From: an uncultured Saprospiraceae bacterium
Lineage (GTDB): Bacteria > Bacteroidota > Bacteroidia > Chitinophagales > Saprospiraceae
Assembly: GCA_937921775.1 (NCBI GenBank)
Contig: CAKZUK010000001.1
Location: forward strand, 88,429 to 152,428
DNA: 64,000 nt
Direction: 5' to 3'
Part shown: piece after piece, positions 1 through 7,455 of the stretch
Numbering within the stretch: the stretch's first letter is position 1
Layout of the letters: each line of letters opens with the position of its first letter
Position numbers and translations under genes: made by a program
Notes under the pieces: model-generated
The model's database searches: none
Seen by the model: only the letters and a program-made list of their open reading frames with translations
What the model was told of the DNA's origin: nothing

Positions 1-265
1 TTGCCTCTGTTGAAGCGGTGTAGTCTTCTATCCAAAAATCGATAAGTGTTTGACCATTACTAGTTGTAAATCGAATATCAGAAAAGTCTGCCTTCATTCC
101 TGTAGTGAAATTAAGATCAACTCTGACCTGGTGATTGATCAATGCAGAACCTGAATGCTCAGTAATGGTAACAGGTATTCTGTTTTCCCATGGGCAAAGC
201 CATTGAGAAAATAGTACTTGACTGCAGAATAGCAATACCGTTAAAGAGATTAATTTTTGATTCAC
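1..265 (-). CDS. Secreted DUF2341 protein, N-terminal part only
   Basis: The gene runs off the left edge, so only about 88 codons are visible. Reading leftwards from a GTG at 265 there is a Sec signal peptide (hydrophobic ISLTVLLF stretch, likely cut after FSQ), then Trp-rich text (WLCPW) and the N-terminal half of a DUF2341 domain (RIPVTI, F-T-x-G-M-K-A-DF-S-DIRF, DFWIED). An in-frame stop lies a few codons upstream (281-283) with no ATG between, so GTG is the likely start. DUF2341 domains occur in extracellular proteins of Bacteroidota and archaea, often beside concanavalin-like domains; function unknown. The rest of the protein, possibly with a T9SS sorting tail, lies outside the window. 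Confidence 0.6.
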   Translation of the reverse strand, partial: MNQKLISLTVLLFCSQVLFSQWLCPWENRIPVTITEHSGSALINHQVRVDLNFTTGMKADFSDIRFTTSNGQTLIDFWIEDYTASTEA

Positions 266-547
266 CGTAGTGTTACTTTTTTAGATTAAGACATAGATTT
301 AACAGTCTATTAATAGGGGGATTAATAGAAACCAGATTTCTTAGTTCGTTTTGTAAATCGGAAATAGTCTTTAATAAAGCAATGCAGATGAGGGGGTAGA
401 CATTGTTATTAATTGTTATTACGAAAGAATTTTATCTTTCCATTAGTTGGTTAAAAAGACTAATTCGAAAACTATGCCATAAAAGTGGGCAAATGTGACA
501 TAATAGGTGCTTTTATGTCGAAAAAAGATTAAAACACACATGGATTT

Positions 548-832
548 TTAAGCCCATTGCTCAATTTTATCTTCGAAGCTGGCGTCTTTGTTTTTGTGCA
601 AATGAATCTGAATATTGAGTATCAGCTCAATCGCTCCAGCCTCTAAACAAGTCTTTCTGACTTGATCCACTAGTGCCATTAAAGTTTCCAATTCTCCTTC
701 CAGACTAGTTGAGAATGGCCCTACAATATGCTTAATTCCAGACTCTTTAATGACTTTAAGCGCTTCGTCAATTATGCCATAAGCGTTTTCTTGATTGATG
801 GGAATCACCTGTATAGATAGATTTGCAAGCAT
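548..832 (-). CDS. Thiamine-binding protein, MTH1187/YkoF family
   Basis: A 94-residue protein, the usual length for this one-domain family. It has the beta-alpha-beta start (LSIQVIPI), an amphipathic helix, the HIVGPFSTSLEGE segment and the second helix ETLMALVDQV that are typical of the ferredoxin-like fold. Relatives bind thiamine or hydroxymethylpyrimidine and sometimes accompany thiamine transport genes, but no thiamine gene or riboswitch is visible here, so the ligand is inferred from the family. Cytoplasmic, no signal peptide. It stands alone between two secreted-protein genes on the same strand. Confidence 0.72.
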   Translation of the reverse strand: MLANLSIQVIPINQENAYGIIDEALKVIKESGIKHIVGPFSTSLEGELETLMALVDQVRKTCLEAGAIELILNIQIHLHKNKDASFEDKIEQWA

Positions 833-912
833 TTTTCGTTATTTATTTAGACTGAGAGCTTGTCTAGTTAATGGCATGAGGACTAGGCTTTAATAGAGGA
901 AAGGGGTCAGTT

Positions 913-2496
913 TTAGTCAACTTTTACTACTTTTTCAGAAAAAGGAACATGGTTGATTTGGTATTGAAATAGGTAGATCCCGCTTGGTAAAGCAGTAAGA
1001 TCCCAGCTCAAAATTTGTCCTTGATTAAGAGACTGTTGCTTGAAAATTTGTTGACCACTCAAGTCACAAAGACTAAGAGATTCGGCTTTAAGGTTCCCTT
1101 GGTTCTTGATATTAAGCATATTTTGACTTGGTTTTGGCCAAATGAGTAAATCGTTATTGAGCACAATTTGATTGCTTGAACTAATAGTAGGGGATTCATA
1201 GGCAAGATGATAAGTATAGGCATCATAAGCTCCAAGCCCATATGCATATGCTAAAACCCCCTCCGGGCTTTCGAGTATCATCGCACCAGTATCTAACTCA
1301 ATTCGAGCATATTGATAGTTTGGATACTCAGGAAATGAGCTAAAGGCACCACTAATTCCCTGGCCGTCTATTTCTACATTATCAATATTTTCCGTTTCTG
1401 TAAATAAAGTGACAAATCGTCTGACCTCCATAACGTCAGGATCAGGTATGAAGCGATCGAAGTTATAAATGCCAGTTTCCTTTGTTCTCATCTGAATAGG
1501 AGCGAGGGTGAGCATATTGGGGTCGCCAAGACCTGAGCCAGAGCAAGAGGAGGATACCGTTAATTGAACCACATGAACAGGTTTATCGCTGTTCAGTATT
1601 TTAGGACTGCTTAATTCAAATTCATGGAATTCACCCGAATTAATCTCACTAAGTGGGATGGTCTCATTATTTAGGTAAAGCTTAGTATTATCCTCGGTAG
1701 CAATAATTTTAAAAACGCTGAAACTTTGCCCTGCAAAAGGAATTAAAGGATAGGTGTTTGCAGCATTATTAACGGGCAACAATTGATCGTAAATGTGGCT
1801 ATCAGATTGAACACAGCCCACATTTCCTTGCTTGGCACCACCAAAGAGAGCTAGTTTTTTGTTATTTGTACTTTTGACTAAACTACCTGAAAGGTCCTCT
1901 AATGATTGTACCTGATAACTTTGACCAGCATTAAGTGTAATATTGAATGGTATGCCCGCTGGACGTAATCCGATTGTGAGGCCAGATGGTGTGATTTCTA
2001 TTTCTGTTTCATCTTCTGTTGCAACGATTAGGAAAGAGGCGGGAGACATTGAGCTATTATTAAAATCAAGTACTGCAGCAACTCGGTATTCTGTCCCAAT
2101 GGCATCAATAGGTAAAATCATACTAGACTCCGAAAAAAATATCCGATAGTGGTAAACGAAAAGCTGTGCGTCGGTACTTATATTTAATTTGAGACCATAG
2201 TTTTCAATGTCTTCCGATCCTTCATCATAATAGATGGCGTTGGGAAGTTCTATTTTTTGCATGACATTAGCTTGATAGCTGAGGGGAATAGTGAGGCCGG
2301 TAGCGGGGGCAGATAAGGTGCCATTCCCATCTTCCTTTGAGAAAATATAAATAGAGAATTCGGGATCACCATTGAAAAGTAAATCTAGGTTTTCCATGTA
2401 TCCAAACCAGAATTCCTTGCCAAAGGTTTGATAACTTTGTGCAGAAACGTTTTGAAAATATGCAAGGAGAAGTAGGAGTAGCGTTACTTTTTTCAT
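913..2496 (-). CDS. T9SS-exported protein with IgGFc-binding-like domain
   Basis: 527 residues with a clear signal peptide (MKKVTLLLLLLAYFQNVSAQ). The mature N-terminus (FGKEFWFGYMEN) and the following beta-rich body with repeated DETEIEI and EDNTKLYL segments match the IgGFc-binding N-terminal domain found in many Bacteroidota surface proteins. Roughly the last 75 residues (from WPKPSQNMLNI to SEKVVKVD, with the GIYLFQY strand) form a Por-type C-terminal sorting domain, so the protein is predicted to cross the outer membrane by the Type IX system. The ligand is unknown; the IgG reference comes only from the family name. Single gene. Confidence 0.75.
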   Translation of the reverse strand: MKKVTLLLLLLAYFQNVSAQSYQTFGKEFWFGYMENLDLLFNGDPEFSIYIFSKEDGNGTLSAPATGLTIPLSYQANVMQKIELPNAIYYDEGSEDIENYGLKLNISTDAQLFVYHYRIFFSESSMILPIDAIGTEYRVAAVLDFNNSSMSPASFLIVATEDETEIEITPSGLTIGLRPAGIPFNITLNAGQSYQVQSLEDLSGSLVKSTNNKKLALFGGAKQGNVGCVQSDSHIYDQLLPVNNAANTYPLIPFAGQSFSVFKIIATEDNTKLYLNNETIPLSEINSGEFHEFELSSPKILNSDKPVHVVQLTVSSSCSGSGLGDPNMLTLAPIQMRTKETGIYNFDRFIPDPDVMEVRRFVTLFTETENIDNVEIDGQGISGAFSSFPEYPNYQYARIELDTGAMILESPEGVLAYAYGLGAYDAYTYHLAYESPTISSSNQIVLNNDLLIWPKPSQNMLNIKNQGNLKAESLSLCDLSGQQIFKQQSLNQGQILSWDLTALPSGIYLFQYQINHVPFSEKVVKVD

Positions 2497-2587
2497 GATT
2501 AGGGGAGCTTGGTTAATGCTTTTGTAACATTTTAGGCTTGGATTTGTTCATGGGATGCTAGCAAGGATTTGAGTCTTGAAAGTATTA

Positions 2588-2677
2588 AGGGAGAAGGAAT
2601 GAAGAGCGCATAGTATGCGTGTGCCTAGGTAGCTAGTGTATAGCCTAAGACTCTTTGCCCTTCATTCCCTGCCTTCT
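2588..2677. repeat. Long imperfect hairpin after pfkA
   Basis: Arms GGAATGAAG (2596-2604) and CTTCATTCC (2660-2668) are perfectly complementary, and the loop carries a second hairpin (CGCATA-g-TATGCG). It lies 8-98 bases beyond the stop codon of pfkA on the minus strand and has no T-tract, so it is not a canonical intrinsic terminator. It may protect the 3' end of the mRNA. Confidence 0.5.
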
Positions 2678-2684
2678 TTACTCT

Positions 2685-3785
2685 TTATTGTTCATCACCA
2701 AAAGAAATTCCTACAGCGCGAGCAGTTTTGATCAGATAGTGATCCTTGCTTACGTAGTTATATTCTTTGATTGCATCCTTGATTGTTACGCTTTCGACTT
2801 GGTTGTTTTTATAAGAAACCATCTTTCCAAAATCCCCCTGCTGAACTAATTCAAAAGCTTTGACACCCATTGAGGTTGCGAGAATTCGATCGAAAGCTAG
2901 AGGAGTTCCACCCCGTTGAGTATGACCAAGAACCGTCGTTCTGATTTGTGCAGGACAGCCCATATTTTCCAACTCCGTTCGGAGGTAGTTGGCAATACCG
3001 GCCAGTTTTTTATGAGGATCTCCTTTATCAGCAGCTTTAGAGCCAAGGGTTTCGCCGCTTTCTACTTTAGCGCCTTCGGCAACAACGATATTGACAAAAC
3101 CTTTCCCTTTTTTGTAGCGCTTTTTAATGCGTTTTAGTATAGCTTTTAAGTTGAAAGATATTTCAGGAATTAGACAAATTTCTGCACCGCCTGCAATCGC
3201 AGTATGTAGCGCAATCCAACCGGCGTCACGGCCCATTACTTCCATGATCATAACACGGTGATGGCTTTCAGCAGTAGTTACTAGTTTATCAAAACTTTCC
3301 GTCGCAATTTGCACGGCAGTGCTAAACCCAAAAGTAAGGTCAGTAGCAGAGAGGTCATTGTCAATCGTTTTTGGAACACCGATAATATTTAAACCTTTTT
3401 CGTAGAGTGCTTGTGAAATCTTCTGAGATCCGTCACCTCCGATATTGACAACAGCATCAAAGCCAAGGTCTTTTATTTTTTGAACCAAGTCTGCAGAAAT
3501 ATCTTTGGTAGACCAAGTGCCATCTTCTTTTTGGAAAGGGAAGTCGAGCGGATTTCCTTTGTTGGTTGTCTTTAAGATAGTTCCACCTTTAATGTGGATT
3601 CCAGCTATTTTAGATTTGGATAGCTTTACTATTTCAACTGGATCTTTTAATACGCCATTGAATGCTTCAATGCTTCCGTAGGCTTCCCATTCGCCGCTAC
3701 CTTTTGCTGCTTTTGCCAATCCTCTGATGACTGCATTTAATCCGGGGCAGTCGCCACCGCCTGTTAGTACCAATACCTTTTTCAT
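2685..3785 (-). CDS. pfkA: 6-phosphofructokinase
   Basis: 366 residues, full length for a short PFK. Phosphorylates fructose 6-phosphate to the 1,6-bisphosphate in glycolysis, in the cytoplasm. Visible motifs: nucleotide loop TGGGDCPGLNAVIRG at about 8-22, GGDGS at 116-120, catalytic PKTIDND at 138-144, MEVMGRDAGW at 181-190 and LGHTQRGG. The residue after GGD is Gly (ATP type), whereas the residue before TIDND is Lys rather than the Gly of E. coli PfkA. This Gly/Lys pair is known from group III, mixed-substrate PFKs and usually goes with ATP use. ATP dependence is therefore likely but not proven. Monocistronic, followed by a hairpin. Confidence 0.93.
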   Translation of the reverse strand: MKKVLVLTGGGDCPGLNAVIRGLAKAAKGSGEWEAYGSIEAFNGVLKDPVEIVKLSKSKIAGIHIKGGTILKTTNKGNPLDFPFQKEDGTWSTKDISADLVQKIKDLGFDAVVNIGGDGSQKISQALYEKGLNIIGVPKTIDNDLSATDLTFGFSTAVQIATESFDKLVTTAESHHRVMIMEVMGRDAGWIALHTAIAGGAEICLIPEISFNLKAILKRIKKRYKKGKGFVNIVVAEGAKVESGETLGSKAADKGDPHKKLAGIANYLRTELENMGCPAQIRTTVLGHTQRGGTPLAFDRILATSMGVKAFELVQQGDFGKMVSYKNNQVESVTIKDAIKEYNYVSKDHYLIKTARAVGISFGDEQ

Positions 3786-3936
3786 GAATATTATTTTAGA
3801 CTCAATGATAGAGAAATCTTTTGACTTTTTAGATTATTTATGGAGGAGTCTTGAGTAGAAGTTGCTTTATAGACGGTCTTGTAAGTACCTGGTACTAAAG
3901 TTAGGAGTAAATTAATAAGCACCATTCATGAGGATT

Positions 3937-4743
3937 TTACTGAAGGTTGTTGGCTTTAATTGTATTCAGAAAATTCAAACATATTTTGTTGAAGATTGCT
4001 GCCTTTTCAATGCTGACGACATGTCCACATTTGGGAACGATTTCTATAGTCGCATTGTCGTGCAAAACAGAATATTCTTGTGCAGGGTGTAAGAATAAAT
4101 GGTCTTGATCTCCCATGACCAAGAGGTGCGGTATATCGGATTTGGCTTTAAATAGTTGAGTTAGTGTCTTGTTGAGGCCATAGTACATGGTCGTCCATTT
4201 TCTGAATTCATCGGTGGTTAATACCTGTGACTCCCTGATGAAAACGTCTCGTGATTTTTTATGGTTGTTGCGAGGCATCATGATTCGAGCGCTCACTTTG
4301 TAGAAGTTAGCATAACCGATTATTTTAGCTAGGCCAAGGCTTAAATTGGCCAGTACTTTTAGTTTAGTATTTAAGCGAACAATTGCTCCGGGCATGATGA
4401 CAGAGGATACACTTTGAGGGCGGACTTCGCGTATCTCCAAGCAAACAATTGTTCCTAATGAAATACCTACAATATGAACGGCAGGAATTTTTAAGTGATC
4501 AACGATTTCCCAGATTTTATTAGCAACTAGTGTAAAGGTGTAATCAGGAGCAAGTTCAGGTTCCCCAGCATTTTTACCGTGGCCTGGAAGATCAATGATT
4601 AATAGGTTGTATTGTGCTCCAATTTCTTCGACCTGTCGTTTCCAAGTACGAGTGCTACCGCCTGCTCCATGGACAAAAAGAACCCATTCGGTATTCCTAT
4701 CGTTTTGGTGAGTTTCGAAATGTAAGCGCCCTTTTTCTGACAT
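3937..4743 (-). CDS. Alpha/beta hydrolase
   Basis: 268 residues, cytoplasmic. The fold signatures are the oxyanion motif HGAGG at 25-29, DLPGHG at 51-56, the nucleophile elbow G-I-S-L-G at 93-97 (Ser95), an acid in MGDQDH, and the catalytic histidine in the CGHVVSIEKA segment near the C-terminus, so the triad is complete. The cap region is rich in Lys/Arg and helical. The substrate cannot be told; esterases, lipases and dienelactone-type enzymes all share this pattern. A TAACTTTG promoter element lies about 65 bases upstream, and the gene appears to be transcribed alone. Confidence 0.82.
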   Translation of the reverse strand: MSEKGRLHFETHQNDRNTEWVLFVHGAGGSTRTWKRQVEEIGAQYNLLIIDLPGHGKNAGEPELAPDYTFTLVANKIWEIVDHLKIPAVHIVGISLGTIVCLEIREVRPQSVSSVIMPGAIVRLNTKLKVLANLSLGLAKIIGYANFYKVSARIMMPRNNHKKSRDVFIRESQVLTTDEFRKWTTMYYGLNKTLTQLFKAKSDIPHLLVMGDQDHLFLHPAQEYSVLHDNATIEIVPKCGHVVSIEKAAIFNKICLNFLNTIKANNLQ

Positions 4744-4809
4744 TAGTGTGGTTTGAGAATTAGGACTGATTAAATCCGTTTTGACTGTTTCTGGTTAGAA
4801 AAATAGCTT

Positions 4810-4817
4810 CAAAGTTA
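4810..4817 (-). promoter_or_regulatory. Promoter -7 element for the hydrolase gene
   Basis: The minus strand reads TAACTTTG, a match to the Bacteroidota -7 consensus TAnnTTTG. Predicted start of transcription about 60 bases before the ATG at 4743. No clear -33 TTTG is seen. Confidence 0.45.
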
Positions 4818-4850
4818 AAGATAGTAAAAAAGGAGTAGCAGACTGTTTTT

Positions 4851-5267
4851 TTATTCACAGCTAAAAGTCAAATTGCCAGTATCGATCACTTTTTTTCGCA
4901 TGTTGAAGGTATTGAAATTGAACTGACTTTTGTAATCAAATATGACTTGTCCATCTTTGATCTCTTTTAGAACAAAGTAAACAGAAAAGTTACTAGTCGG
5001 TTTAGCGAAAAGGGTGTCCTTTTTAGAGAGATAAAAATCTTTTGAAACTGGCTGATCGAAGAATCGTATGTTACTCAGTTTTCCATCAAGACTTTTAAGT
5101 AAAACGGTGTCGCCTTTTAATTGACAAGATTTAATTGATTTGACTAATTGTTCTTGAAAAAAGACTTGATTGACTAGACTTGTCGTTTCGATTTTGACCT
5201 GACTTTTTCGACAAGAAAAGAAACTAAAAATCAAAAAGCTCAGGAATATTAATTGAAGTGATTTCAT
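4851..5267 (-). CDS. Lipoprotein of unknown function
   Basis: I place the start at the ATG 5265-5267, which opens a lipoprotein signal (KSLQLIFLSFLIFSFFSC); an upstream in-frame ATG would add 22 residues of unlikely Lys/Cys-rich sequence and overlap the preceding gene. The product is 138 residues, with a Cys just after the hydrophobic stretch for lipidation and a mostly beta-strand body (FYLSKKDTLF, FSVYFVLKEI, QVIFDYKSQF). It starts 4 bases after the stop of the upstream lipoprotein gene, so the two form an operon and probably work together in the envelope. I do not recognise the family. Confidence 0.6.
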   Translation of the reverse strand: MKSLQLIFLSFLIFSFFSCRKSQVKIETTSLVNQVFFQEQLVKSIKSCQLKGDTVLLKSLDGKLSNIRFFDQPVSKDFYLSKKDTLFAKPTSNFSVYFVLKEIKDGQVIFDYKSQFNFNTFNMRKKVIDTGNLTFSCE

Positions 5268-5271
5268 TTTG

Positions 5272-6009
5272 CTAAAGCATAAATTGTAAAAACAAAACTT
5301 CTTCTTTTTCGGATTGCATATCAGCTGCGACACTGATAGGATGGTCTAGTCTTTCTCTATTGAGCATCCCTGAAATTTGTAGGATAGACTTACCATCTGC
5401 CGATTTGTTTCTTTTGAAGCCTGCTGGTGTGAAGCCTTTTACAGGGCCATTCGCTTTTGAACGGAAGTTAAGCTCAGCGAGAATCTCATCTTTTGGATAT
5501 TCGATGAGATCGGTGTTGTTTAGATAAGGTTTTAACTCCTCCAATTTATTTGCTTTGATAAGCGCTACTATTTTGTCGAGCAGTGCCATTTTCTTGGCTA
5601 CGATTTTTAGGTCAGAGATAGGGTATTTGATCGTTGTTTTATTTTCTTTAATGGTGAGTACCGAGTGTATTTCATCATAATTATTGGCATCTGATTGCAT
5701 ACTCTTGTACATTAACCAAGCTAAGTTGGAGGAGATGAGATTGGCATTTTTAGCCTGTTCTGCTACTTTGGTACTATTGGACAAGCTGATTTCAAAAATT
5801 CGTTTTGCTTTGGTCTCAGCAGTAGCTGCAATGGCACCTTTGTCAAAATGAATTTCTCCCCCATAGGTGCTTATTATTTCCTGTAATCCTTTATTCTCAT
5901 TTTGAGATAAATTGCTTGGGAGGCTCGGCTCGGGAGGAGTGTTTTTACAACTCGAGATAAAAAGAATGCCAAGGAAAAGTAGCGAAAAAGTGTAGTGATT
6001 GAATTTCAT
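5272..6009 (-). CDS. Lipoprotein of unknown function
   Basis: Starting at the ATG 6007-6009 gives a 245-residue protein with a lipobox signal (FSLLFLGILFISSC). The body is largely helical with Lys/Glu-rich segments (RIFEISLSNSTKVAEQAKNA, LLDKIVALIKANKLEELKPY) and a short C-terminal strand region ending EEVLFLQFML. A TACCTTTG promoter element lies about 30 bases upstream. It is first in a two-gene operon with the smaller lipoprotein that starts 4 bases after its stop codon. Family not recognised; role inferred only as envelope-associated. Confidence 0.62.
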   Translation of the reverse strand: MKFNHYTFSLLFLGILFISSCKNTPPEPSLPSNLSQNENKGLQEIISTYGGEIHFDKGAIAATAETKAKRIFEISLSNSTKVAEQAKNANLISSNLAWLMYKSMQSDANNYDEIHSVLTIKENKTTIKYPISDLKIVAKKMALLDKIVALIKANKLEELKPYLNNTDLIEYPKDEILAELNFRSKANGPVKGFTPAGFKRNKSADGKSILQISGMLNRERLDHPISVAADMQSEKEEVLFLQFML

Positions 6010-6036
6010 GTTTGATGGTATGCTTGTTAGTTTTTG

Positions 6037-6044
6037 CAAAGGTA
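6037..6044 (-). promoter_or_regulatory. Promoter -7 element of the lipoprotein operon
   Basis: The minus strand reads TACCTTTG, an exact TAnnTTTG match, giving a leader of about 20-25 bases before the ATG at 6009. This supports the chosen start over the upstream in-frame ATG at 6039, which would fall almost on the promoter. Confidence 0.55.
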
Positions 6045-6174
6045 GGGAGGAAGACTTAGAATTAGAATGAAAATGAGCATTAATATGAAAATAAAAATAC
6101 GACCAGATCTCTAGAAAAAGGAGTATGTTTATATATCGCAGCTAGGGAGCTTTTATTCTTTATAGTTTGCTCCA

Positions 6175-6552
6175 TCATACAACTTGGGATTGAAGCCGCT
6201 GAATTAGCATAGCTACCAGTCGTTTCTTATTTTCCTTTTCATCGGCAGCAAAAATTTCAAACTCATCCAATGTAAATTGCCCAATGATGCAGCCCAGTAA
6301 TTGATTCTTGAAGTCTCTGTCTTTCTGAACGGCATTTTTGACGTAAGTCAGCTTAAAATCATTAGTTCCGTTGAGAAAGCTCGCACGGTGTTTGCTGTTG
6401 TATTGCTGGAAAATTGCCACTAGCAAACTGTTCTGAAATTTAAGAATAGGGCGGAGGCAAGTATTTTGAAAGTGCTCAGAAGGAGTGATTTTATCCACCT
6501 CTGATATGCTTGGGATAAGTGGGCGTAGTTCTTTTAATTTATTTCGCGACAT
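6175..6552 (-). CDS. Conserved Bacteroidota protein of unknown function
   Basis: 125 residues, all-helical in appearance, no signal peptide. The conserved-looking core is FQNTCLRPILKFQNSLL followed by YVKNAVQKDRDFKNQLLGCIIGQFT and a C-terminal RLVAMLIQRL helix. Relatives of this size and pattern are widespread in marine and soil Bacteroidota; they are sometimes labelled glyoxalase in databases, but I see no glyoxalase metal motif here. Function unknown. Monocistronic; divergent from the small membrane genes at 6695 and 6959. Confidence 0.6.
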   Translation of the reverse strand: MSRNKLKELRPLIPSISEVDKITPSEHFQNTCLRPILKFQNSLLVAIFQQYNSKHRASFLNGTNDFKLTYVKNAVQKDRDFKNQLLGCIIGQFTLDEFEIFAADEKENKKRLVAMLIQRLQSQVV

Positions 6553-6694
6553 TAATATGGGCTTTCTGATAAAGAGATCAATTTAGAATACACATAGACC
6601 AAACCTGAAAAAGATGTTTTTGTTGACCAATAATCCTATTAATATCAGGTTTTTCCTATATTGGTTTATAATTTACTAACTTAAAATATAAATT

Positions 6695-6871
6695 ATGGCA
6701 CAATTGATCGGACTCGTAATCGCAGGAGCTGCTGGGTTTTGGGTATTTAATGATGCAAATTCTAGAGGAATGAATCCCTGGGCTTGGGCAATCTTTACTT
6801 TTTTACTGCTTATTATTGGTTTGCCTGTATACTTGATTACAAGGAAACCTAAGATAGATGGAGAAGATTAA
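6695..6871 (+). CDS. Small two-span membrane protein
   Basis: 58 residues, read by hand. Start ATG at 6695, stop TAA at 6869-6871. An N-terminal membrane span (LIGLVIAGAAGFWVF), a conserved-looking polar turn (NDANSRGMNPWAW), a second span (IFTFLLLIIGLPVYLI) and a basic-acidic tail (TRKPKIDGED). The ND-A-x-x-RGMNPW-W-F-P-Y pattern is common to small integral membrane proteins in many bacteria whose role is unknown. It lies 87 bases upstream of a DUF805 gene on the same strand and may share its transcript. Confidence 0.65.
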   Translation: MAQLIGLVIAGAAGFWVFNDANSRGMNPWAWAIFTFLLLIIGLPVYLITRKPKIDGED

Positions 6872-6958
6872 CTCGCCTTTTTATTTTGATAAGCTCCATG
6901 TATCGAGCTTGTTTTTGTATTACTATTCAAATTAATTTAACTAACCAAAAAATTCACT

Positions 6959-7336
6959 ATGAATTACTTTTTAGACGTTTTTCGAAAATTTGGAGACTTT
7001 AAAGGTCGATCTCGCAGATCAGAATATTGGTATTTTACCTTATTCTCTACTATTATATCTGCTATTACAATGGGGATTGATTTTATGACAGAAATGCCTG
7101 TTTTGAATCCATTATATTCTTTGATTGTGTTTGTTCCAAGTTTAGCAGTTTTAGCAAGAAGATTGCATGATGGAGGAAGAAGCGCTTGGTGGTTCTTGAT
7201 CGTTTTTATTCCACTTATTGGATTTATTGTTTTGATTGTATTCTTATGTCAAGACAGTGTGCCGGGAGAGAATAAGTGGGGATTGAATCCAAAAGATATT
7301 GGTAACGATGACATTGTGAATCATCTTGTTGAGTAA
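6959..7336 (+). CDS. DUF805 membrane protein
   Basis: 125 residues with the DUF805 hallmarks: an N-terminal amphipathic F-x-GR-x-RR-SEYWYF motif (FKGRSRRSEYWYFTLF), several membrane spans, the central ARRLHDGGRSAWW motif, and a C-terminal CQDSVPGENKWG segment. The family consists of inner-membrane proteins of unknown function (E. coli YhaH/YhaI type). It follows the 58-residue membrane protein and ends just before a strong bidirectional terminator. Confidence 0.88.
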   Translation: MNYFLDVFRKFGDFKGRSRRSEYWYFTLFSTIISAITMGIDFMTEMPVLNPLYSLIVFVPSLAVLARRLHDGGRSAWWFLIVFIPLIGFIVLIVFLCQDSVPGENKWGLNPKDIGNDDIVNHLVE

Positions 7337-7360
7337 AATAAGATGTGTTATATAATATAA

Positions 7361-7403
7361 AACGAGCCTTGAAGATGATTGCATTTTCAAGGCTCGTTTT
7401 TTT
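7361..7403. terminator. Bidirectional intrinsic terminator
   Basis: A 13-base perfect stem (AACGAGCCTTGAA with TTCAAGGCTCGTT) with a 12-base loop is followed on the plus strand by a run of T and preceded by A residues, which give T on the other strand. It separates the DUF805 gene from the convergent radical SAM gene. Confidence 0.85.
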
Positions 7404-7455
7404 GATTACTTAGGCCACAATAAGCAAAGCTAGGTTCTGTATTCGGTAATCCGTC

